From the NCBI GenBank assembly GCA_027019845.1, contig JALUWE010000446.1, forward strand, positions 1 through 7,715: 7,715 bases of DNA. The letters are read 5' to 3'. The translations under genes were made by a program, and so were the position numbers. This DNA is from Anaerolineales bacterium (GTDB taxonomy: Bacteria; Chloroflexota; Anaerolineae; Anaerolineales; JABWBV01). Below, one piece after another: positions 1-6,332 of this stretch; the first letter of the stretch is position 1, and every line of letters starts with the position of its first letter. Below the pieces are notes generated by a model, which made no database searches, was not told where the DNA came from, and saw only the letters and a program-made list of their open reading frames with translations.

Positions 1-39
1 GGGGACGGGGGACGGTTGTTCGGGGCGTGGTTATTGGTG

Positions 40-67
40 GTCGGGGCGACCGGCCGGTCGCCCCGAC
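40..67. repeat. Perfect 28-bp GC-rich palindrome
   Basis: The left half GTCGGGGCGACCGG is followed directly by its exact reverse complement, with no spacer. It would form a cruciform, or a strong hairpin in RNA. No T-tract follows on either side, so it is not a clear intrinsic terminator. The heptamer CGGGGCG also occurs just upstream at 21-27. It is probably one copy of a dispersed intergenic palindrome, but this cannot be shown from one window. Confidence 0.7.
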
Positions 68-140
68 GGTCGCTACGCTTAAGAACTCTGAAAAGCCCTA
101 TCTTTTCGTGGATTCGCCCCCCCGCCGAGGAAATTTTGGG

Positions 141-146
141 TATAAT
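141..146 (+). promoter_or_regulatory. -10 element (TATAAT) of the aspS leader transcript
   Basis: A perfect TATAAT lies 29 bases before the leader-peptide ATG and would place the transcription start near 153. No convincing -35 box is seen at 16-18 bases upstream, where the sequence is a C-run. A TG pair sits one base too far upstream for a canonical extended -10. The position fits because it puts the whole attenuator, but little else, in the 5' leader. Confidence 0.6.
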
Positions 147-174
147 GTACCCACACCACACCGAGAGCAACCGT

Positions 175-270
175 ATGCCGGAATACGCTCCCACCACCAA
201 CGATAATGCCAATGATAACGCCAACGACGCGCAACCGCGTCGGGTGGGAGAGGTGGTGTTGCCGGAATAA
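175..270 (+). CDS. aspS leader peptide (31 aa, Asn/Asp-rich)
   Basis: A short reading frame begins at ATG 175, with a weak purine-rich GAGAG at 163-167 seven bases upstream, and ends at TAA 268-270. Residues 9-18 read NDNANDNAND, encoded at 199-228: five Asn and three Asp codons in ten. The frame sits between the TATAAT promoter element and an intrinsic terminator that precedes aspS. That is the arrangement of the classical amino-acid leader peptides (trp, his, leu, thr), whose control codons match the product of the downstream gene. The inferred role is that ribosomes stall here when Asp-tRNA or Asn-tRNA is scarce and so change the folding of the downstream RNA. The peptide itself probably has no function. 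It could be a chance frame, but the codon content, placement and RNA pairings together argue against that. Confidence 0.78.
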   Translation: MPEYAPTTNDNANDNANDAQPRRVGEVVLPE

Positions 271-304
271 CCGCGGCAACCTGGCTCGATGTATCGCCCG
301 ACGC
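188..304 (+). promoter_or_regulatory. Attenuator: alternative protector and antiterminator pairings
   Basis: Three pairings can be traced by eye. First, GACGCG (226-231) pairs with CGCGTC (236-241) around a CAAC loop, and CTCCCAC (188-194) pairs with GTGGGAG (244-250) outside it; together these are the protector. Second, GCGTCGGGTG (237-246) is complementary over ten positions, with one G-U pair, to CGCCCGACGC (295-304), which contains the 5' arm of the terminator; this is the antiterminator. Third, GTTGCC (258-263) pairs with GGCAAC (275-280) around the leader stop codon. The protector and antiterminator share 237-246 and exclude each other. A ribosome stalled on the Asn/Asp codons at 199-228 would cover the protector's 5' arm and allow antitermination. 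The logic matches known leader-peptide attenuators; the mechanism here is inferred. Confidence 0.75.
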
Positions 305-329
305 ACAAGCGAAGGGCGTTTTATTTTTT
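295..329 (+). terminator. Intrinsic terminator (attenuator) before aspS
   Basis: CGCCC (295-299) pairs with GGGCG (314-318). Inside it, CGC (302-304) pairs with GCG (309-311) around an ACAA loop, and the two stems are separated by a GA/AA internal loop. A T-rich tract, TTTTATTTTTT, follows at 319-329. The terminator ends immediately before the GGAGGA ribosome binding site of aspS at 330-335, so transcripts that stop here never include the synthetase. Its 5' arm is the segment sequestered by the antiterminator pairing. Confidence 0.85.
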
Positions 330-340
330 GGAGGAACGAT

Positions 341-2110
<1,770 letters not shown>

Positions 2111-2134
2111 CGGGGTGCGACGGCCTACTATTTT

Positions 2135-2279
2135 ACAGTACTGACGCACTTGAAAAGTCGCACTCAGACCTCACAGGTCTCAAAGCGCATGGAGATGCCC
2201 GGATGCAATCTATTTGGGATAAAATCTTCCTGCATCGTGTGGTAGTAGACCTGTGAGGTCTCAACTGCGTAAGTGCTGT
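2135..2279. mobile_element. MITE-like element, 145 bp, with TIRs and 5-bp TSD
   Basis: The ends are ACAGTACTGACGCACTTGA and, on the other strand, ACAGCACTTACGCAGTTGA: 19-bp terminal inverted repeats matching at 16 of 19 positions. The element is flanked by direct repeats ATTTT at 2130-2134 and 2280-2284, a probable 5-bp target duplication. Inside each end is a second inverted pair that is itself palindromic: AGACCTCACAGGTCT at 2166-2180 and its exact reverse complement at 2247-2261. The left arm carries about 12 extra bases (2154-2165) absent from the right. There is no coding capacity, so any movement would need a transposase supplied in trans. I cannot assign the parent IS family. It lies between the aspS stop and the 6S RNA promoter. 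Confidence 0.75.
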
Positions 2280-2317
2280 ATTTTAATCTTCCAAAACTAC
2301 CCCCTGCCATGAAAATA

Positions 2318-2326
2318 TGGTATAAG
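2318..2326 (+). promoter_or_regulatory. Extended -10 promoter of the 6S-like RNA
   Basis: TGGTATAAG fits the extended -10 pattern TGnTATAAT with one mismatch, and it has no recognisable -35 box. It predicts a start near 2333, a few bases before the first base of the RNA's closing stem at 2338. That agreement is the main support. Confidence 0.6.
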
Positions 2327-2332
2327 ATAGAT

Positions 2333-2517
2333 GACTAACCCTGCTGTGCTCGTGATGCCGCAAAAACGGTTTTGAGCCAACACTTTGAATGATGGGTTCT
2401 GACTCGCGGTTGTGATGCGGTAGGCGAAAGCCAAGGCAGAGCTGCCGGGGAGGAACCCGCCCTGCGAAAGCAGGTTCAAAACTGCGCTGCACACGACACG
2501 GTGGGGTGTCACCTTTT
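2333..2517 (+). ncRNA. ssrS: 6S RNA (regulator of RNA polymerase holoenzyme)
   Basis: The stretch folds like 6S RNA. A long closing stem pairs 2338-2357 with 2490-2507, continuous except for bulged C2349 and A2355. A large central bubble follows, containing on its 3' side the hairpin CCTGC-GAAA-GCAGG (about 2461-2473). An upper stem begins GGGTTC (2394-2399) with GAACCC (2453-2458) and holds an apical GGC-GAAA-GCC hairpin (2423-2432). Primary sequence also matches E. coli 6S as I remember it: TGAGCC in the 5' bubble, CTCGCGGTTG in the upper stem, and AAAACTGCG followed by CACA before the 3' closing strand. 6S RNA mimics an open promoter, binds the housekeeping holoenzyme and serves as template for short product RNAs. 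The length of about 175-185 nt is typical. It has its own promoter and no overlapping gene. The exact ends are estimates. Confidence 0.85.
2500..2517 (+). terminator. Short terminator of the 6S-like RNA
   Basis: GGTG (2500-2503) and CACC (2510-2513) can pair around a six-base loop, directly followed by TTTT (2514-2517). An alternative inner pairing is GACAC with GTGTC. The hairpin is weak and shares bases with the RNA's closing stem, so the true 3' end may be produced by processing. Confidence 0.45.
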
Positions 2518-2532
2518 AACCCGTGGCGGCTA

Positions 2533-2570
2533 CAGGCTCACTCCGGCTCCCCTCCCGCTCAGGATGCAAT
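2533..2570 (+). repeat. 51-bp dispersed repeat, copy A (5'-truncated)
   Basis: This matches the 3' three-quarters of the repeat seen in full at 2621-2671. It starts at CAGGCTCACTCCG and ends with CCGCTCAGGATGCAAT, but lacks the CCATCCTTCGACTT head. It begins 16 bases after the T-tract of the 6S RNA and is followed by a simple-sequence tract, like the other copies. Confidence 0.75.
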
Positions 2571-2614
2571 CCCCAATTCACAATTAACCGTTCACAATTC
2601 ACCATTCACAATTC
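2571..2614. repeat. Simple-sequence tract of CAATTCA-type units
   Basis: Degenerate direct units of 7-8 bases alternate here (CAATTCA, CAATTAA, GTTCACAATT, ACCATTCACAATT). The composition is AT-richer than the surrounding genes. It lies between copies A and B of the 51-bp repeat. It is non-coding and I see no regulatory site in it. Confidence 0.7.
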
Positions 2615-2620
2615 CGCCCC

Positions 2621-2671
2621 CCATCCTTCGACTTCAGGCTCACTCCGTTCGCCTGCCGCTCAGGATGTAAT
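2621..2671 (+). repeat. 51-bp dispersed repeat, copy B
   Basis: This is a full copy running from CCATCCTTCGACTTCAGG to CCGCTCAGGATGTAAT. It differs from copy C (6142-6192) at 4 of 51 positions. The ends CATCCT and AGGATG are complementary, so the unit can close as a stem-loop. It has the same orientation as the gene downstream, as copies C and D do. Confidence 0.85.
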
Positions 2672-2714
2672 ACCCTATCCCTATCCCTATCCCCACTCCC
2701 TATCCCCAACCCCC
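2672..2714 (+). repeat. CCCTAT-type tract running up to a start codon
   Basis: Units of six to eight bases (CCCTAT, CCCACTCCCTATC, CCCAACCCCC) run without a break to the base before the ATG at 2715. As a result the downstream gene has no Shine-Dalgarno sequence. On the coding strand the tract is almost free of G. The same TATCCCCACTCCCTATCC wording recurs at about 6209-6226, upstream of the nitroreductase-fold gene. Confidence 0.75.
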
Positions 2715-3464
2715 ATGCCCCCCCTCGCCAACAAACTCCTCACCCTCGCAGACGACGAACTCATCCTCGCGCACCGTAACTCCGAGTGGTGCGGCCACGC
2801 GCCCATCCTGGAAGAAGACATCGCCTTCGCCAACCTGGCCCTGGACGAACTCGGCCACGCCATCCTGTGGTACCAACTGCACGCCGCGCTGGTGGGCGAA
2901 GACCCCGAAACCTACCCCGACCAACTGGTCTACTTTCGGGAACCCTTCGAGTATCGCTGCACCCATTTCGTCGCCCTCCCCAAAGGCGACTGGGCCTTCA
3001 CCATCCTGCGCCAATACCTGTGGGATGCGCTCGAAGAACTGCGCCTGGAGGCCCTCTCCCGCAGCACACACCAACCCCTGGCCGAAACCGCGGCCAAAAT
3101 CCGCCGCGAAGAAATCTACCACCTGCGCCACAGCAGCGCGTGGGTCAAACGCCTGGGGCTGGGCACGGATGAGTCCAACCGCCGGATGCAGGCCGCGCTG
3201 GACCAACTCTGGCCCTACACCGCCCAACTGTTCGACCGCGTGCCCGGCGAGGCCGAACTGATCCGCGACCGCGTGCTGCCCGACCCCGACCGGCTGCGCG
3301 CCGACTGGCAGGCCGCCGTCGTCCCCTTCCTGGAAGCCGCCAACCTGACCCTCCCCGACGCCAAACCCCGCACCCTCAGCCGCGAACTCCCCTCCCAACA
3401 TCTGGTGGACATCCTGGCCGACCTCCAGCAGGTAGCCCGCCTCGACCCGCAAGCCGAATGGTAA
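2715..3464 (+). CDS. PaaC/PaaI-like ferritin-fold protein (phenylacetyl-CoA epoxidase family)
   Basis: The 249-aa product resembles PaaC along its whole length: the N-terminal EWCGHAPILEEDIAFANLALD segment (24-44), the middle EEIYHLRHSSAWV helix (132-144) and the end SQHLVDILADLQQV (227-240). In the Paa complex, PaaC is the structural partner of the di-iron subunit PaaA. Here two ExxH motifs are present, E45-H48 (ELGH) and E133-H136 (EIYH), together with E15 and E107/E108 in neighbouring helices. As I recall, E. coli PaaC has LLGQ in place of the first ExxH, so this protein may hold iron itself. No other paa gene lies nearby, so phenylacetate catabolism is not supported by context. The open frame extends upstream to 2523, but that part is translated repeat; ATG 2715 is the first start giving a family-like N-terminus, although it has no Shine-Dalgarno. 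The gene overlaps the next one by 7 bases. Confidence 0.85.
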   Translation: MPPLANKLLTLADDELILAHRNSEWCGHAPILEEDIAFANLALDELGHAILWYQLHAALVGEDPETYPDQLVYFREPFEYRCTHFVALPKGDWAFTILRQYLWDALEELRLEALSRSTHQPLAETAAKIRREEIYHLRHSSAWVKRLGLGTDESNRRMQAALDQLWPYTAQLFDRVPGEAELIRDRVLPDPDRLRADWQAAVVPFLEAANLTLPDAKPRTLSRELPSQHLVDILADLQQVARLDPQAEW

Positions 3465-4846
3465 AAACCACCCGCCGCGACTTCCTCAAACTCTCCTTGT
3501 TGGCCTCCGCGGCCCTGGGGGCCTGCAAACTCGCCTCTCCCACCCAACCCCAAACTCGACCCCCCAACCCGAACCCGGACACCATCCTGATCATTGGCGC
3601 GGGCATCGCCGGGCTGGCCGCGGCCCGCGAACTGCAAGCCGCAGGGTACACCGTCACCCTGATCGAGGCCCGCGACCGGACCGGCGGGCGCATCCACACC
3701 CACCGCGACCTCGGCGTGCCCATCGACATGGGCGCATCCTGGATTCACGGCGTGCGCGGCAACCCCATCACCAGCCTGCGCGACGAATTCGGCATCCAGA
3801 CCCTCCCCACCGACTACGACGACGTGATCACCTTCGACCCGAACGGCGACCGCATCCCCGAGGCCGACCTGAGCGAGTACGAGGCCGCCTTCGAGGAGCT
3901 GCTCGGCGAGGTGGAAGCCCTGGCCGAAGAGCTGGACGACGACATCTCGTTGGGCGCGGCCATCCAAACCGTGCTGGCGGGCGAGACCCTCACGGCCCAG
4001 GAACAGCGCGTCCTGGCATATTACCTCTACGCGACCTTCGAATCGGAATACGCCGCGGAGGTGAACGACCTCTCGCTGTTCTACTTCGATGACGAGGCCT
4101 TCTCGGGGCGCGACCACCTCTTTCCGGGCGGGTACGACCAGATCGTGGACGGGCTGGCGCGCGGGCTGGACATTCGCCTGGAGCAGACCGTCCGCCATGT
4201 GACGTATGGCGAGGAGGGCGTGCGCGTCGAAACGGAAACCGAAACCTTTACCGGCGACCGCGCGGTGGTCACCGTCCCGCTCGGGGTGCTGAAATCCGGC
4301 CAGATCGACTTCTCCCCCGCGTTACCGGCCCCCAAACAGGCCGCCATCCAGCGGCTCAAGATGGGGCTGCTCGACAAAACCGCGCTGCAATTTCCCCGTG
4401 CCTTCTGGCCCGAAGAGACCGAATTCTTCGGCTTCATCTCCGACCCCATCGGCGAGAACAACCTGTTCATGAACCTGCTGCCCGTGGTGGGGCAGCCGGT
4501 GCTGCTCGGCTTTTCTGCGGCCAACGAGGCCCGCCAGATGGAACAGCGCACGGACGAACAGATCGTGGCGCGCGCCATGCAGACCCTGCGCGCCGCGTTC
4601 GGCCAGGGGATACCCGACCCGGTCGGGGTGATGCAATCCCGCTGGGCTGCCGACCCGTTCGCGCGGGGCGCGTACTCCTACATCCCCCTGGGGGCCACCC
4701 GCCAGGACCGCCTCGCCTTAGGCCAACCCGTGGGGGACAGGCTGTTTTTTGCCGGGGAAGCCACCCACCGCGATTACCCGGCCACCGTCCACGGCGCGTT
4801 CCTCACCGGCCGCGCCGCGGCACGGCGTATTTTGGACACGGATTGA
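3458..4846 (+). CDS. Tat-exported lipoprotein FAD amine oxidase (polyamine/monoamine oxidase family)
   Basis: This 462-aa flavoprotein starts with a twin-arginine signal (TTRRDFLK, 4-11), a hydrophobic stretch and the lipobox LGAC with Cys23, so it should fold in the cytoplasm with FAD and then be exported and lipid-anchored. A Pro-rich linker (28-40) follows. The Rossmann motif GAGIAG (47-52) ends in Glu70, which binds the FAD ribose, and GGRIHT follows. PLGVLK, then Lys307 in GLLDKTALQFPRAFW, equivalent to the active-site lysine of LSD1 and polyamine oxidases, and the C-terminal FAGEAT (431-436) plus GAFLTGRAAA complete the amine oxidase fold. The reaction is oxidation of an amine with release of aldehyde and hydrogen peroxide; the substrate cannot be read from sequence. 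ATG 3458 overlaps the PaaC-like gene's stop (ATGGTAA), which suggests translational coupling. No terminator is obvious downstream. Confidence 0.92.
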   Translation: MVKTTRRDFLKLSLLASAALGACKLASPTQPQTRPPNPNPDTILIIGAGIAGLAAARELQAAGYTVTLIEARDRTGGRIHTHRDLGVPIDMGASWIHGVRGNPITSLRDEFGIQTLPTDYDDVITFDPNGDRIPEADLSEYEAAFEELLGEVEALAEELDDDISLGAAIQTVLAGETLTAQEQRVLAYYLYATFESEYAAEVNDLSLFYFDDEAFSGRDHLFPGGYDQIVDGLARGLDIRLEQTVRHVTYGEEGVRVETETETFTGDRAVVTVPLGVLKSGQIDFSPALPAPKQAAIQRLKMGLLDKTALQFPRAFWPEETEFFGFISDPIGENNLFMNLLPVVGQPVLLGFSAANEARQMEQRTDEQIVARAMQTLRAAFGQGIPDPVGVMQSRWAADPFARGAYSYIPLGATRQDRLALGQPVGDRLFFAGEATHRDYPATVHGAFLTGRAAARRILDTD

Positions 4847-4879
4847 CAGCATGTTCACGATTTCTTGGAGGATAACTGC

Positions 4880-4936
4880 CCCCTGTCCCCTGCCCACTGA
4901 ACACTGAACACTGCCCACTGAACACTGACTACTGAG
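4880..4936. repeat. CACTGAA-type tract between convergent genes
   Basis: After CCCCTGTCCCCTGCCC, the units CACTGAA and CACTGCC alternate (CACTGAACACTGAACACTGCC and so on), ending in CACTGACTACTGA. The TAG stop of the desaturase on the minus strand (4929-4931) lies inside the tract. There is no clear bidirectional terminator in the 82-base gap between the two convergent genes. Confidence 0.75.
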
Positions 4937-5987
4937 CCACCCGCAGCGGCGCGCTGACTTCGTGCAGGTATTGCAGGATTTCCACATACGAGCGCAAGAT
5001 GCTGGTCTCGTAGTACTCGATCCCCTTCTCCCGGCAGAATTGTCGGACGATTTTTTGCGCTTCTCTGAGCTTGTTGCGCGCCATGGAGGGGAACAGGTGG
5101 TGTTCGATCTGGTAATTCAGACCGCCGTACCAGAAATCCGTGATCGGGTGCGCCTTGACGTTGCGCGCGGTCAGCACTTGCAGGCGCAGGAAATCGATCT
5201 CCTCCTCTTCGCCCACGATCAGCATCCCTTTATGGTTGGGCGCGAACACCGAGGCCATGTAAAAGCCGAACAGTGCCTGTTGCACCGCGATGAACAGCAG
5301 CCCCGTCCACAGCCCCAGCGCGGCGAAAACCAGTCCGAAGAATGCGCTGAAGTGCAGCCCCATGAGCAGGATTTCGATCTTGCGGTATTTCCAGGTCTTG
5401 TTCTGGATCAGGAACGCGATGCTGCCGGCACGCAGGCTGAAGGCCTCGAACAGCAACAGCGGGAAGAACAAGATGCTCTGGTGCTTGACCATCCAGCGAA
5501 ACAGGCCGCGTTTGTCGTGGACCGCCTCGGGGCTGAAGGCGATCACCGGGAAGTCGATGTCCGGGTCCATGTCCTGCCGGTTGGGGTGGGCGTGGTGCTG
5601 GTTGTGTTTGTCCAGCCACCAGCCGTAGCTCATCCCCAGCAGCAGATCGGCGTGCAGCAGGCCGAAGAAGTCGTTGGTTTTGGTTTTGGGGAACGCCTGG
5701 CGGTGTCCGACATCGTGGGCGATGAAGCCGGTTTGCCCGAAGATGAAGGCCAGAAAGGCCGCGTTGAGCATCTGCACCCAGAGGTTATCGGTGATGAACA
5801 GAACGGTGATGCTGATCGCCAGCGTGGCCGCGTTGACCAGCATTTTTTGAGCGGCAAAGCCGGGCTGTTTGTCGAGCAGGCCTTTTTCTTTGATCAGCCG
5901 CTTGAGCGTGGCGTAATTGAGGTTGGCGCTGGGTTTTTCCTTTTTAGCGGTTGGGACAGCGGGGGGGGAAGTTGTTGCGAGTTGCAC
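4929..5987 (-). CDS. Membrane fatty acid desaturase
   Basis: The 352-aa integral membrane di-iron enzyme inserts a double bond into acyl chains using O2 and reducing equivalents. All three His boxes are present: HDVGH (91-95), HNQHH (128-132) and QIEHH (293-297). The QxxHH third box is typical of the acyl-lipid/linoleoyl-CoA (DesA or front-end) group, but no fused cytochrome b5 domain is visible. Hydrophobic stretches at about 50-66, 72-90, 171-195 and 207-240 suit a four-helix membrane topology. I chose GTG 5987 because AGGAG lies six bases upstream. A longer frame starting at 6059 would have to begin inside the terminator hairpin of the leader, so it is unlikely. The regiospecificity cannot be read. 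The leader hairpin hints at regulation by premature termination. The gene is convergent with the amine oxidase, and its stop codon lies in a repeat tract. Confidence 0.93.
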   Translation of the reverse strand: MQLATTSPPAVPTAKKEKPSANLNYATLKRLIKEKGLLDKQPGFAAQKMLVNAATLAISITVLFITDNLWVQMLNAAFLAFIFGQTGFIAHDVGHRQAFPKTKTNDFFGLLHADLLLGMSYGWWLDKHNQHHAHPNRQDMDPDIDFPVIAFSPEAVHDKRGLFRWMVKHQSILFFPLLLFEAFSLRAGSIAFLIQNKTWKYRKIEILLMGLHFSAFFGLVFAALGLWTGLLFIAVQQALFGFYMASVFAPNHKGMLIVGEEEEIDFLRLQVLTARNVKAHPITDFWYGGLNYQIEHHLFPSMARNKLREAQKIVRQFCREKGIEYYETSILRSYVEILQYLHEVSAPLRVAQ

Positions 5988-5993
5988 GAAGTA

Positions 5994-5998
5994 CTCCT
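5994..5998 (-). promoter_or_regulatory. Ribosome binding site that fixes the desaturase start
   Basis: On the minus strand AGGAG is followed by T and ACTTC, then GTG at 5987. The six-base spacing and full match to the anti-Shine-Dalgarno core make this GTG a better start than the upstream in-frame GTG at 6059. Confidence 0.75.
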
Positions 5999-6024
5999 GG
6001 GGTAAAAAAACTACATGATCAGGC

Positions 6025-6064
6025 AAAAAAAGAGTGTGTGCAAAGGTCGGCCTCTGCACACACT
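6025..6064 (-). terminator. Intrinsic terminator hairpin in the desaturase 5' leader
   Basis: On the minus strand AGTGTGTGCAGAGG pairs with CCTTTGCACACACT around a CCGA loop: 14 pairs, one of them G-U. A single C and then seven T residues follow. This is a strong minus-strand terminator only about 38 bases upstream of the desaturase GTG. The plus-strand reading lacks a T-tract. No minus-strand gene is visible between it and the window's right-hand genes, so it is more likely an attenuator of the desaturase than the end of another transcript. A second T7 run (plus-strand A run at 6004-6010) lies between it and the ribosome binding site. Confidence 0.75.
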
Positions 6065-6094
6065 GCGTATTAGCCTGATTCCATGCTGAAACGG

Positions 6095-6100
6095 TATAAT
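6095..6100 (+). promoter_or_regulatory. Possible -10 element (TATAAT) for the deiodinase-like gene
   Basis: A perfect TATAAT lies in the divergent intergenic region and points toward the gene at 6333. No good -35 box is present at normal spacing. The predicted leader would then run through two 51-bp repeat copies. The minus-strand promoter of the desaturase was not found with confidence. Confidence 0.35.
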
Positions 6101-6141
6101 TCTAACAGCTTTTCCGCAAACGTGGAAGGTGAAAACAACCC

Positions 6142-6192
6142 CCATCCTTCGACTTCAGGCTCGCTCCGTTCGCTTTCCGCTCAGGATGCAAT
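6142..6192 (+). repeat. 51-bp dispersed repeat, copy C
   Basis: This full copy has the same ends as copy B (CCATCCTTCGACTT and CTCAGGATGCAAT). It lies exactly 100 bases before copy D and differs from it at 3 of 51 positions. Like copy B, it is followed by a run of ACCC-type units. Confidence 0.85.
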
Positions 6193-6241
6193 ACCCAATA
6201 CCCAGTACCCTATCCCCACTCCCTATCCCTATCTCCAACCC
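6193..6241 (+). repeat. ACCCAAT/CCCTATC-type simple-sequence tract
   Basis: Units ACCCAAT, ACCCAGT, CCCTATC and CCCACTC fill the space between copies C and D of the 51-bp repeat. The wording is close to the tract upstream of the PaaC-like gene, and the phrase AATACCCAATACCC also ends the window inside the last gene. Confidence 0.7.
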
Positions 6242-6292
6242 CCATCCTTCGACTTCAGGCTCGCTCCGCTCCCCTTCCGCTCAGGATGCAAT
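6242..6292 (+). repeat. 51-bp dispersed repeat, copy D
   Basis: This full copy is nearest to copy C (48 of 51 identical). The differences cluster in the middle (CTCCCCT against TTCGCTT), while both ends are unchanged. That is consistent with a conserved stem and a variable loop. Confidence 0.85.
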
Positions 6293-6332
6293 GACCCAAT
6301 TACCCAATTACCCAATTACCCAATTACCTCCC
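6293..6332 (+). repeat. CCCAATTA tandem tract abutting a start codon
   Basis: Four or five units of CCCAATTA run from the end of repeat copy D to CCTCCC, just before the ATG at 6333. No purine-rich Shine-Dalgarno is present. Confidence 0.8.

Noticed and set aside
153..330. T-box riboswitch upstream of aspS
   Set aside because: The GGTGG and CCGCGG words at 252-276 recall a T-box, but they are not in the conserved contiguous order, and no stem I with a specifier loop is seen. The leader-peptide model explains the region better.
206..340. Upstream extension of aspS to 206
   Set aside because: It passes through the terminator and T-tract, adds residues absent from AspRS, and the GGAGGA site favours ATG 341.
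2333..2517. SRP RNA, tmRNA or RNase P RNA instead of 6S
   Set aside because: The SRP GGAAG-type apical motif, the tRNA-like end of tmRNA and the RNase P core GAGGAAAGTC were not seen; the layout and conserved words fit 6S.
2523..2714. N-terminal extension of the PaaC-like protein
   Set aside because: The added residues are translated 51-bp repeats and simple-sequence tracts; the family starts near MPPLANKLL.
4962..6005. Plus-strand frame of 347 codons across the desaturase
   Set aside because: It is antisense to a gene with all three His boxes, composition is Gln/Glu/Val-rich without any family pattern, and there is no start signal.
6129..6332. N-terminal extension of the deiodinase-like protein
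   Set aside because: It is translated repeat sequence (copies C and D), with no family similarity.
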